Shown: positions 7,595 to 15,598 of the stretch, piece after piece | How the letters are laid out: every line of letters begins with the position of its first letter | Numbering within the stretch: the stretch's first letter is position 1 | Assembly: GCF_003290185.1 (NCBI RefSeq) | Contig: NZ_QNFY01000008.1 | Location: forward strand, 62,001-126,000 | From: Chryseobacterium lathyri | Lineage (GTDB): Bacteria; Bacteroidota; Bacteroidia; Flavobacteriales; Weeksellaceae | Direction: 5' to 3' | Length of the DNA stretch: 64,000 nucleotides | The notes under the pieces: generated by a model | Databases searched by the model: none | What the model was told of the DNA's origin: nothing | The model's input: only the letters and a program-made list of their open reading frames with translations | Position numbers and translations under genes: made by a program

Positions 7595-8677
7595 TTATAA
7601 AACTTTTTCTAAGATCCTTATATAGATCTCGATTCCTTCTTCAATTTCTTTTATATAGATATATTCATCTGCCGTGTGGGAGCGCCTGCTGTCACCAGGG
7701 CCAATTTTCACGGACGTACATGGAATGATGGCCTGGTCAGATGATGTTGGTGAACCGTATGTTGTCCTTCCAATTTCCAGACCTGCCTGAACAAAAGGGT
7801 GATCCATCTCAATTTTTGAGGAATTTAACCTTAAAGACCTGGCCTTTAATGATGATTTCATCTGTGACTGAATGATCTCAAAAGCTTCCTTATTGGAATA
7901 TTCATCGGTAACCCTTACATCCAAAGTAAAAGTGCAGGCTTCCGGAACTACATTATGCTGAACACCAGCGTGAATGCCTGACAATGTAACCTTAACTTCC
8001 CCTAAATAATCGGAAATCTTCGGAAATCTGAAATTCAGAATATTGTGAAGATCCTCCATACATTTTACAATTGAGTTATCATCATTCGGATGAGCAGCAT
8101 GAGAAGGAGTTCCTTTCATTTCCCCGTCTATCACCAGCAGCCCTTTTTCCGCGATCGCCAGATTCATCTGCGTGGGTTCTCCTACAATGGCAAATTCGAT
8201 GTTCGGAAGCTGTGGAAATAAGGCCTCAATTCCATCAAATCCTGAAATCTCCTCCTCAGCTGTCAAAGCAATCACTAAATTATATTTTAAATCTTCTTTC
8301 TCATAAAAATGTAAAAAGACCTGAGCCATGGAAACCAGAGAAGCTCCGGCATCATTACTTCCCAAACCGTACAGTTTTCCGTCCTGCTCAACCGGAAGAA
8401 ACGGATCTATCGTGTAGGCTTTATTGGGCTTTACCGTATCATGGTGGGTATTCAGCAAAACAGATGGCTTGGATGCATCAAAGTTTTTATTAACTGCCCA
8501 GATGTTGTTTTTAAAACGTTTTGCAGGAATATGATGTTTCTTAAAAAAGTTTTCAATTTCCACAGACGTATTATATTCATCTTTGCTGAATGACGGAATT
8601 GCAATCAGTTTTTTAAGCAATTCAACTGCTTGAGTCAGTAGCTCTTCTTTACTATAAACAGATTTCAGTTCCTCCAT
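7595..8677 (-). CDS. argE: M20 metallohydrolase, probable acyl-ornithine deacylase
   Basis: Removes the N-acyl group from acylornithine/acylcitrulline intermediates. In pathways using an acylornithine transcarbamylase the deacylation comes after carbamoylation, giving citrulline. The 360-residue M20 fold shows the metal site LNTHHDTVKP near residue 80, GLGSNDAGASLVSM near 110, and the catalytic EEE in LTAEEEISGFD near 142. It overlaps the end of argB by 26 bases, so translation is probably coupled. DapE-like hydrolases look similar, but the arginine context decides. Whether it removes acetyl or succinyl cannot be read from the sequence. Confidence 0.9.
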   Translation of the reverse strand: MEELKSVYSKEELLTQAVELLKKLIAIPSFSKDEYNTSVEIENFFKKHHIPAKRFKNNIWAVNKNFDASKPSVLLNTHHDTVKPNKAYTIDPFLPVEQDGKLYGLGSNDAGASLVSMAQVFLHFYEKEDLKYNLVIALTAEEEISGFDGIEALFPQLPNIEFAIVGEPTQMNLAIAEKGLLVIDGEMKGTPSHAAHPNDDNSIVKCMEDLHNILNFRFPKISDYLGEVKVTLSGIHAGVQHNVVPEACTFTLDVRVTDEYSNKEAFEIIQSQMKSSLKARSLRLNSSKIEMDHPFVQAGLEIGRTTYGSPTSSDQAIIPCTSVKIGPGDSRRSHTADEYIYIKEIEEGIEIYIRILEKVL

Positions 8678-9446
8678 GATGATTTTGTATATGGTTTTTT
8701 AATTGGGTTTCTTTAATTAAGAACACCTTGTTTACCTTATTTTTTACAGCTCCGAGAGCATTTTCAAGTTTGGGTAAAATTCCCTTATGAAGTTTTCCCG
8801 CTTCTTTTAAAGCAGAAAACTCTTCTGCGGATACCCTTTTTATAACGGATCCTGGATCTTCAACATTTTCCAAAACTCCCTCTTTATCAAAACAATACAA
8901 TAATTCCACATCATATTTTGAAGATAAAGCCTGGGCAATGACCGAAGCAATCGTATCTGCATTGGTATTAAAAAGATTTCCTTTTTTATCATGGGTAATC
9001 GCTGAAAAAATAGGAACAAGTTTTAGTTTAATTAATTTTGAGATCAATTTCCTGTTCACACTTTTCTTCTCAATATCGCCTACAAATCCGAAATCTATCT
9101 CTGCATGTTCTCTTTTTTTGGCTTTAATCAAATTCGCATCAGCTCCGGAAAAACCTATTGCCCTGCATTTTTTCTGCTGAAGTTTTGCCACAATATTTTT
9201 ATTGATTCCTCCTGCATACACCATCGCCACAATATCCAGCGTATCTTTATCCGTAATTCTTCGTCCGTTGATCATTTTTTGTTCAACGCCTAATTTATCA
9301 GCCAGGGTGGTTGCTAATTTTCCGCCTCCATGAACCAAAATTTTCTTTTCCTTAATTTCAGAAAACTGCTCTAAAAATTGGTCAAGCAACTCTGGATCGT
9401 CGATCAGAGCACCACCTATTTTTATGATGTATAATTTTTCTTTCAT
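8652..9446 (-). CDS. argB: N-acylglutamate (acetylglutamate) kinase
   Basis: Phosphorylates the gamma-carboxylate of N-acylglutamate. The 264-residue amino-acid-kinase fold shows KIGGALIDDPELL near the N-terminus, the phosphate-binding VHGGGKLATTL at about 40, and NTNADTIASVIAQAL near 180. The start is placed at 9446 (MKEKLYIIKIGG); a TTG two codons earlier is in frame but less likely. It overlaps argE by 26 bases. The regulatory N-terminal helix of arginine-inhibited enzymes is absent, so direct feedback inhibition is doubtful (inference). Confidence 0.94.
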   Translation of the reverse strand: MKEKLYIIKIGGALIDDPELLDQFLEQFSEIKEKKILVHGGGKLATTLADKLGVEQKMINGRRITDKDTLDIVAMVYAGGINKNIVAKLQQKKCRAIGFSGADANLIKAKKREHAEIDFGFVGDIEKKSVNRKLISKLIKLKLVPIFSAITHDKKGNLFNTNADTIASVIAQALSSKYDVELLYCFDKEGVLENVEDPGSVIKRVSAEEFSALKEAGKLHKGILPKLENALGAVKNKVNKVFLIKETQLKNHIQNHHGGTEICL

Positions 9447-9479
9447 TGTCAACGTTTTTGAAATTCTTGCTCTTTTTCT

Positions 9480-9520
9480 AATCCTTGTCCTTGTCAGGGT
9501 TTAGAACCTTGACAAGGATT
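9480..9520. repeat. Hairpin repeat CCTTGTCAAGG type, copy 1
   Basis: Arms at 9489-9501 and 9505-9517 pair with one mismatch around a 3-base loop. An extra AATCCTTGTC precedes the left arm. It lies between argF' and argB. A second, perfect copy occurs at 56352-56384, showing that this is a dispersed element. Confidence 0.75.
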
Positions 9521-9528
9521 GATTTCCA

Positions 9529-10488
9529 TTATTTAGAATTCAATTCATCCAAAATTTCTGAAAAAACCGCTTGCGCAGAGAAAATTCTGTTTTTGGCCTG
9601 CTGATAGATAATGGAGTTTTCTCCGTCCATTACTTCATCGCTTAGTTCTACATTACGACGGACAGGGAGACAGTGCATTACTTTTGCATGATTCGTATTT
9701 TCCAGCTTTTCTCCGGTCAGCATCCAGCTGTCTTTCACTTCCGGCATAGCTGCATAGTCATCGAAAGAAGACCAGTTTTTGACATAGATAAAATCTGCAT
9801 CTTTTAAAGCTTCATCCTGGCTATGGATCACTTTAATATCTTTTGTAAATTTCTTATCGAGATCATACCCTTCGGGATTAGCGATCACAAAATCAACATC
9901 CATTTCCTGCATCCATTCTGCAAAAGAGTTTCCAACAGCCTGGGCAATCGGCTTGATGTGTGGTGCCCATGTCAAAACCACTTTCGGTTTACGGTCTTCC
10001 TTCCAGTTTTCTGTGATGGTAATACAGTCTGCCAGACTTTGAAGCGGATGTCGCGTTGCCGATTCCAGAGAAATCACAGGTACTTTAGCGTGCTGCTCAA
10101 ACTGACTCAGGATACTTTCATTAACATCATCTTCCTTAGACTTCATTCCCGCAAAACAACGTACTGCAATGATATCACAATATTGGTTTAATACTTCTAT
10201 TGCATCTTTGATATGTTCAACGGTGTCACCGTTCATTACGGCTCCGTCTGCAAACTCCAGATTCCAGGCTTCCTGAGCTGCATTTAAAGTCAGGACATTT
10301 AAACCTAAATTTTGAGCGGCAATCTGGCTGCTTAAACGTGTTCTTAAACTTGAATTCAAAAATACCAGGCCTATTGTTTTTCCCTTTCCTTTTTCTGTTT
10401 CGGAATTGGGGTTTTCTTTAATTTGTAAAGCTTTTTTTATGATTTCCTGTAAGTTTTCTACATCGCTTACAGAGGTGAATTTTTTCAT
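9529..10488 (-). CDS. N-acylornithine carbamoyltransferase (ArgF')
   Basis: Carbamoylates N-acetyl- or N-succinylornithine rather than free ornithine. The 319-residue protein carries the carbamoyl-phosphate loop FLNSSLRTRLSSQ (residues 43-55), SATRHPLQSLAD near 155, and HCLPVRRNVELSDEVMD near 275, all typical of the Bacteroides ArgF' branch. From memory of characterised enzymes, the residue that sets acyl specificity is Pro90 in the B. fragilis succinyl enzyme and Glu92 in the Xanthomonas acetyl enzyme. Here the matching position in NGDTVEH is Val90, which fits neither. It lies between argB and argD, in pathway context. Confidence 0.92.
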   Translation of the reverse strand: MKKFTSVSDVENLQEIIKKALQIKENPNSETEKGKGKTIGLVFLNSSLRTRLSSQIAAQNLGLNVLTLNAAQEAWNLEFADGAVMNGDTVEHIKDAIEVLNQYCDIIAVRCFAGMKSKEDDVNESILSQFEQHAKVPVISLESATRHPLQSLADCITITENWKEDRKPKVVLTWAPHIKPIAQAVGNSFAEWMQEMDVDFVIANPEGYDLDKKFTKDIKVIHSQDEALKDADFIYVKNWSSFDDYAAMPEVKDSWMLTGEKLENTNHAKVMHCLPVRRNVELSDEVMDGENSIIYQQAKNRIFSAQAVFSEILDELNSK

Positions 10489-10535
10489 TTGATGATTTTT
10501 TAATTAATTGTGATAATCTTAACCCCATTTGTGGT

Positions 10536-11675
10536 TTAAACCTTATCTAAAACTACTTTTAAAGCACCGACAAAAAGATCTGTTTCCTCTTTGCCGATAT
10601 TGAGAGCCGGAAGGATCCTTAAGACACTTTTGTCATTGGAATTTCCTGTAAAAATGTGATGATCGTACAATAGACTTTTCCTCACTTCGGAACAGTCCTG
10701 ATCCAACTCTACTCCAATCATTAAACCTTTCCTTCGGATGGATTTAATATGGGGAAGGCCTTTAATTTCGTTTTCAATATAATCACCCATTTGCTGAGCA
10801 TTGACCATAAGATCTTCCTCCTTCATCACATCCAGAACCGCAATTGCAGCAGCACAGGCTAAATGATTCCCTCCGAAAGTGGTTCCCAATAAACCGTTAC
10901 TTGCTTGAAATTTTGGGTGAATCAAAACACCGCCGATCGGGAAACCATTTCCCATTCCTTTTGCTGTCGTGATCATATCCGGTTCGATCCCAAATTCCTG
11001 ATGGGCAAAGAAATATCCGCTTCTTCCGTACCCTGACTGAACTTCATCAAGAATCAAAGCTGCATCATATTTTTCGCACAGTTCTTTAATTTTGGATAAG
11101 AATTCTGCTGTTGGGATCATAACTCCACCTACGCCCTGAATTCCTTCAATAATGACGGATGAAATTTCACTTCCCTGAGTTTCAAAGATCTCTTCAAGCT
11201 GTTCGATATCATTCCATTCAGATTTGATAAATCTTTCAGAAAAATTAACCGGAGCAACAATTTTTGGATTATCTGTCACAGAAACCGCCGCAGAAGTTCT
11301 TCCATGGAAGGATCCTGAGAAATAAAGCACTTTACTTTTCCCGTTATGGAAGGAGGCCAGTTTTAATGCATTTTCATTAGCTTCAGCTCCTGAATTACAC
11401 AGAAAAAGATTGTAATCTTCATTGCCTGAAAGCTTGCCCAATTTATCAGCCAGTTCAGTCTGTAATTCATTCTGAACCGAATTTGAATAGAAAGATATTT
11501 TCTCCAGCTGCTCTTTCAATTGAGTTTGATAATGCGGATGATTGTGTCCGATGGAAATCACTGCGTGACCGCCATAAAAATCGAGATATTTTTCTCCTTT
11601 ATCATCCCAAAGGAAAGATCCCTGGGCTTTTACAGGGTTTATGTTGAATAATGGATATACGTTGAATAAATTCAT
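10536..11675 (-). CDS. argD: N-acylornithine aminotransferase (class III PLP enzyme)
   Basis: Transfers an amino group from glutamate to N-acylglutamate semialdehyde. The 379-residue fold-type I class III aminotransferase shows the Gly-rich SGAEANENALKLA near residue 95, SFHGRTSAAVS near 125, ILDEVQSGYGRSG near 205, and the Schiff-base lysine in TTAKGMGNGFPIGG near 240. It sits 47 bases upstream of argF' and about 270 bases downstream of argC, across a structured spacer. Some class III enzymes act on other substrates, but the context is decisive. Confidence 0.94.
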   Translation of the reverse strand: MNLFNVYPLFNINPVKAQGSFLWDDKGEKYLDFYGGHAVISIGHNHPHYQTQLKEQLEKISFYSNSVQNELQTELADKLGKLSGNEDYNLFLCNSGAEANENALKLASFHNGKSKVLYFSGSFHGRTSAAVSVTDNPKIVAPVNFSERFIKSEWNDIEQLEEIFETQGSEISSVIIEGIQGVGGVMIPTAEFLSKIKELCEKYDAALILDEVQSGYGRSGYFFAHQEFGIEPDMITTAKGMGNGFPIGGVLIHPKFQASNGLLGTTFGGNHLACAAAIAVLDVMKEEDLMVNAQQMGDYIENEIKGLPHIKSIRRKGLMIGVELDQDCSEVRKSLLYDHHIFTGNSNDKSVLRILPALNIGKEETDLFVGALKVVLDKV

Positions 11676-11945
11676 TTTTTTTGTTTTAATTAATTTCTTT
11701 TGTCTTGAAACAAAAGAAACAAAAGTTCAAGACCTGGAAACTTCCGCTAAAAATTATTTCTATTCTCTAAAAATTCTAAAACTTGCGCGAATTCAGCATT
11801 TGTTTTTCAGTTCAACATTTTTGTCGCGCTTCAAACAGTAGAATTTTCTTAACGTTCATAGAATTAATTTTCTTAACGCTCCATTTTCCTAAGTCGAATA
11901 TTTCGGTTTTTCAATTCACAATTGACTTATTGACCATTCACTTTT
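11676..11945. other. Structured argC-argD spacer, possible decayed repeat element
   Basis: 270 bases without a credible gene. It holds a perfect 10-bp hairpin (11694-11703 with 11710-11719, loop 6) about 18 bases upstream of argD, and repeated TTTTCTTAACG segments near 11850-11880. The part from 11694 to about 11830 resembles an intergenic repeat I associate with Chryseobacterium genomes; this is from memory and unverified. Small frames across it show no coding character. Confidence 0.45.
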
Positions 11946-12908
11946 TTAAAATGCTATCGGCTTTAAGTTCAATCCCAGGTTTTCTTCCCAACCCATCGCT
12001 ATATTCATATTTTGTACGGCCTGTCCGGAGGCACCTTTTAACAAATTGTCAATCGCTGAGTGAATGACTGCTACATTTCCACTCTTTTCTATATGAATCA
12101 CACAGCGATTGGTGTTGACAACCTGCTTTAAATCAATTGCATTTTCACTTACCTTCACAAAAGGCTCCTCTTCATAAAAATCCTGATACAACTGAATGAT
12201 ATCTGAAAGTACTAATTCTGTTTTCACTGTAGAGCTTGTAAAAATTCCTCTTGCAAAATCTCCTCTCCATGGAACAAAATTCAGACTTACAGCTTTATGG
12301 TTGAATGAAACCAACTGCTTTAAAACCTCATCCACATGCTGATGCGTCAATGTTTTGTATGCCGAAATATTATCGTTCCTCCACGTAAAATGAGTCGTTG
12401 CCTGTAAAGATTGTCCCGCACCTGTTGAACCTGTAATTCCTGTTGTATAAACCTCATCCAGCAAACCTTTTTCTGCTAGTGGAAGAAGAGCCAATTGAAT
12501 AGCTGTTGCAAAACATCCCGGGTTGGCAATGCTTTTTGCTCCTGCCAGATTTTTTTTATTGATTTCAGGAAGTCCGTAGATAAAATTTCTGTTTCCAAAT
12601 TTTCCTTCCAGACGGAAATCGTTCCCTAAATCAATGACTAAAGTTTCATCTTTAACAGGATTCTGGCTCAACCAGTTCTGACTTTCCTTATGAGGAAGGC
12701 ATAGGAATAAAATATCCACATCTTGCGGTCTGTCCGTTAAAACCTGCTCACAAACTGCCGCTAAATCCGGGTACAAATCTGAAATCTTTGTTCCCGAATT
12801 GGAACGGCTATATAAAAAACTCAATGTCACATTGGGATGAAAAGCCAGCACACGGACCAATTCGCTTCCTGTGTAGCCGTTGGCGCCTACAATTCCTACT
12901 TTTTTCAT
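11946..12908 (-). CDS. argC: N-acyl-gamma-glutamyl-phosphate reductase
   Basis: NADPH-dependent reduction of N-acylglutamyl phosphate to the semialdehyde. The 320-residue protein shows the nucleotide-binding VGIVGANGYTGSELVRVL at the N-terminus and the catalytic cysteine in SIANPGCFATAIQL at about residue 131. The C-terminal half contains the substrate-binding FVPWRGDFARGIF segment. Sits 62 bases after argG on the minus strand. Length and motifs fit the short (type 1/2) ArgC found in Bacteroidota. Confidence 0.94.
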   Translation of the reverse strand: MKKVGIVGANGYTGSELVRVLAFHPNVTLSFLYSRSNSGTKISDLYPDLAAVCEQVLTDRPQDVDILFLCLPHKESQNWLSQNPVKDETLVIDLGNDFRLEGKFGNRNFIYGLPEINKKNLAGAKSIANPGCFATAIQLALLPLAEKGLLDEVYTTGITGSTGAGQSLQATTHFTWRNDNISAYKTLTHQHVDEVLKQLVSFNHKAVSLNFVPWRGDFARGIFTSSTVKTELVLSDIIQLYQDFYEEEPFVKVSENAIDLKQVVNTNRCVIHIEKSGNVAVIHSAIDNLLKGASGQAVQNMNIAMGWEENLGLNLKPIAF

Positions 12909-12970
12909 ATGATTTTTTTGATCGACAGGAGTTCATCCTATCATTGGTTAAATCCCTCTTTTAAAACTCT

Positions 12971-14164
12971 TTATTTTGAATTGATCTGGTGGTATATGTT
13001 TAAAGAATTGCTTACAATTTTTGTATATCCTTTTACATCTTCTCCCGTCCAGGCTCTGTTGGCTTCACCATAGCTTCCGAATTTTTCAGACATTAAATCA
13101 TGTTTAGATTCAATTCCATTCAAAACAAACCTGTATGGATAAAGGATTACAAATACTTTTCCGCTGACCGTTTCCTGAGAATCCGTTAGGAAAGATTCAA
13201 TATTTCTCATCACAGGATCCAGGAATAATGCTTCGTGAAGCCAGTTTCCATACCAGTCGGAAAGCTGGGACTTCATCATCTGCTGGTATTTTGAAAGCGT
13301 ATGTTTTTCCAATAAGTGATGCGCTTTGATGATCACTGATGCCGCTGCTGCCTCAAATCCTACTCTTCCTTTAATTCCAACAATAGTATCTCCAACATGA
13401 ATATCACGACCGATTCCATAAGCGGAAGCCAGTTCTTCAATTTTTTGAATTGCTTTCACGGAATGTTCAAAATGTTCTCCGTTTACCGCTACAACCTCAC
13501 CGTTTTTAAATTCAATTTCCAGTTCTGACGGCTGAGTTTCTTTAATTTGCGATGGAAAAGCTTCTTCCGGAAGAGAATTTCTCGATGTTAACGTTTCTTT
13601 TCCTCCAACTGATGTTCCCCACAATCCTTTATTCACAGAATACTGTGCTTTATGGAACTCCATTTCATACCCATAATTTTTCAGGAATTCAATTTCTTCT
13701 TCGCGGGACAGGCTCATATCCCGGATCGGTGTAATGATTTCCTTTTCAGGGCACATCACCTGGAAAATCAGATCAAAACGAACCTGATCATTTCCAGCTC
13801 CTGTACTTCCGTGAGCAATAGCATCAGCACCGGTTTCAATAGCATATTTTGCAATTTCCTGCGCCTGAACCGTACGTTCAGCGCTTACAGATAATGGATA
13901 AGTGTTATTTTTCAGCACATTTCCGAAGATCAGATACTTTACGCAAGAATTATAATAATCTTCCTGAGCGTCAACGCACCTGTATTCTTTCACCCCCAGA
14001 TTGAAGGCTTTTTTCTCCAGTTCTTTTTCTTCTTCTTTAGAAAAACCTCCGGTATTTACAGTCACTGCATACACTTCATATCCCAGTGTTTCACTAAGAT
14101 ATTTTGCACAGTAAGAGGTATCCAAACCTCCGCTAAACGCTAAGACGACTTTCTTTTTCTCCAT
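12971..14164 (-). CDS. argG: Argininosuccinate synthase
   Basis: Joins citrulline and aspartate at the cost of ATP (to AMP and pyrophosphate). The N-terminal PP-loop VLAFSGGLDTSYCAKYL and the AHGSTGAGNDQVRFD segment near residue 115 are diagnostic. I choose the ATG at 14164 (MEKKKVVLAFSGG, 397 residues) because it gives the family N-terminus; ATGs at 14176 and 14173 are also in frame. All these starts fall inside the 3' end of the upstream GNAT gene (overlap 32 to 44 bases), implying translational coupling. Confidence 0.93.
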   Translation of the reverse strand: MEKKKVVLAFSGGLDTSYCAKYLSETLGYEVYAVTVNTGGFSKEEEKELEKKAFNLGVKEYRCVDAQEDYYNSCVKYLIFGNVLKNNTYPLSVSAERTVQAQEIAKYAIETGADAIAHGSTGAGNDQVRFDLIFQVMCPEKEIITPIRDMSLSREEEIEFLKNYGYEMEFHKAQYSVNKGLWGTSVGGKETLTSRNSLPEEAFPSQIKETQPSELEIEFKNGEVVAVNGEHFEHSVKAIQKIEELASAYGIGRDIHVGDTIVGIKGRVGFEAAAASVIIKAHHLLEKHTLSKYQQMMKSQLSDWYGNWLHEALFLDPVMRNIESFLTDSQETVSGKVFVILYPYRFVLNGIESKHDLMSEKFGSYGEANRAWTGEDVKGYTKIVSNSLNIYHQINSK

Positions 14165-14738
14165 TGTACTCATCAATTTCGGACTGCTGAATTTCAGTCC
14201 CTTTTACTTTATTATTATTTTCAGGAACGAAAAGCATCGCTGTACACAGACAGTTTTTACGTTCCTTTTTCATTAAAATTTCATAGTTCACACAGTTCTT
14301 GCAACCGTTCCAGAATTCTTCATCCTGAGTGAGCTCAGAATAAATTACTGGCTTATAACCAAGATCGCTATTGATCTTCATGACCGCAAGTCCTGTGGTC
14401 AACCCAAATACTTTTGCATTGGGATATTTTTCTCTAGATAACTGGAAAACTTTATTCTTGATCAAAGTGGCGACTCCCCTGTTCCTGTAGTTCGGAGATA
14501 CAATAAGTCCTGAGTTTGCTACAAACTGACCGTGCGACCAGGTCTCGATGTAACAGAACCCCACCCATTTGCCGTTTTCAGTAGCAACCACAGCATTGCC
14601 TTCTGAAATCTTTTTCGTTAAATATTCGATGGAACGTTTTGCGATGCCCGTTCCTCTACGCTGTGCAGAATCATACATTTCCTGCTGTATTTCACTCACA
14701 TACATTAGATGTTCGCATGAGGAAATTTCTATTTCCAT
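14133..14738 (-). CDS. GNAT acyltransferase, candidate first enzyme of arginine synthesis
   Basis: 201 residues with a GNAT fold: a VVATENGKWVGFCYIE beta-strand pair near residue 55, then the acyl-CoA loop SPNYRNRGVATLIKNKV at about 80-98. As first gene of the arginine operon, in a cluster without a classical argA or argJ, it is the natural candidate for N-acylglutamate synthase. A Bacteroidota GNAT in the same context has been proposed for this step (general knowledge). After the GNAT core there is a cysteine-rich tail with CKNC at about 149 and CLC at about 169, suggesting a bound metal or redox switch. The acyl donor (acetyl- or succinyl-CoA) is not resolved. Confidence 0.8.
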   Translation of the reverse strand: MEIEISSCEHLMYVSEIQQEMYDSAQRRGTGIAKRSIEYLTKKISEGNAVVATENGKWVGFCYIETWSHGQFVANSGLIVSPNYRNRGVATLIKNKVFQLSREKYPNAKVFGLTTGLAVMKINSDLGYKPVIYSELTQDEEFWNGCKNCVNYEILMKKERKNCLCTAMLFVPENNNKVKGTEIQQSEIDEYNGEKESRLSV

Positions 14739-14759
14739 TTATTTATCTGAATTTTTTGG

Positions 14760-14792
14760 CAAATTTAAAGCATAATAACTTTAAAAACCAAA
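14760..14792 (-). promoter_or_regulatory. Promoter of the arginine operon
   Basis: On the minus strand TTTG (14792-14789) and TAAATTTG (14767-14760) are separated by 21 bases, fitting TTTG-N19-21-TAnnTTTG. It lies 22 bases upstream of the GNAT start. No attenuator-like hairpin is visible in the short leader. Confidence 0.72.
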
Positions 14793-14898
14793 TTAAAAAG
14801 ATATTTTTTTTGTTTTAATAGAATATACAGGTAATTTTATCTTTATTGGAAATTATAATATTGCTAAATTATTATATATTTGCTAAAAACATATAGCT

Positions 14899-15315
14899 AT
14901 GGAAAATAAATGTCCTAAATGCAGTGGAAGTACAATTGTAAAAAGCGGAATCATCAACGAGAAACAACGTTTTCTCTGCAAAGACTGCAAATATTACTTT
15001 ACGGTCAAAAAAATAGGGAAACAGATCGATGACTATTACGTAACCAAGGCTTTACAACTTTATCTTGAAGGATTAAGTTTCCGTGAAATAGAACGGATTA
15101 TCGGGGTTTCCCACGTTACGATCAGCTCCTGGATCAAAAAATACAATATCACCAGACCACCCCATTCTGAATTCCATCCCGTTTATAAAATATTAAAACA
15201 AAATGAATTGATAGAATATATTGCCAAGGAAGACAACATCAAAAACTCCGGGCTTATCATTACTCAGTTTGCAGATAAGTACATGCTGATTAAATGGGAG
15301 AGGTTTAAGAAGTAG
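14899..15315 (+). CDS. InsA-like zinc-ribbon/helix-turn-helix DNA-binding protein
   Basis: 138 residues. The N-terminus is a zinc ribbon with CPKC (residues 5-8) and CKDC (about 28-31); a helix-turn-helix follows (LEGLSFREIERIIGVSHVTI, about 53-72). This is the layout of the InsA DNA-binding protein of IS1-type elements. The remaining 65 residues contain no DDE transposase domain, no catalytic ORF follows and I see no terminal inverted repeats, so this is not an active IS. It is probably a domesticated regulator. It lies immediately upstream of the carboxylate-uptake module in the same orientation. A TATATTTG -7 box is at 14875-14882, and a heptad array begins right after its stop codon. Confidence 0.8.
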   Translation: MENKCPKCSGSTIVKSGIINEKQRFLCKDCKYYFTVKKIGKQIDDYYVTKALQLYLEGLSFREIERIIGVSHVTISSWIKKYNITRPPHSEFHPVYKILKQNELIEYIAKEDNIKNSGLIITQFADKYMLIKWERFKK

Positions 15316-15364
15316 AGAAGATTCAAGAGCCAAGAATCAAGATGCAAGACATCAGCTTCGGGAG
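15316..15364 (+). repeat. Heptad repeat array C
   Basis: Units of 7 bases with a CAAGANN core (AGAAGAT, TCAAGAG, CCAAGAA, TCAAGAT, GCAAGAC) beginning on the base after the TAG of the preceding gene and decaying rightwards. No four-helix-bundle gene is associated. A looser 7-base pattern (AACTCGT, AACTCAC) follows near 15460-15475. Confidence 0.8.
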
Positions 15365-15598
15365 CTTCAGCCACCAGATATACACTCTCACTAATCATCA
15401 TTTAACTAAAAAACCTCTTCAGACTCATTTATCCCCAACACTCGAACTCTCCAACCCCGTAACTCGTAACTCACATCTAAAAACCAGATCATTACAGCAA
15501 AACTATACTATTACCAATAATATATATTAAATTTTTGTAAATAAATTATTAATTACAATTTGGCTTTCACAAAAAACAACGCCAAAAATTGATAATTT

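Noticed and set aside
11641..12067. Plus-strand ORFs in the argC-argD region
   Set aside because: They overlap the argD or argC genes antisense or cover the spacer, and show no domain or plausible start context.
14899..15315. Active IS1-family insertion sequence
   Set aside because: No catalytic transposase ORF, terminal inverted repeats or target duplication could be seen.
15342..15530. 62-residue ORF after the zinc-ribbon gene
   Set aside because: It starts inside a heptad array and runs through low-complexity intergenic sequence; composition is not coding-like.
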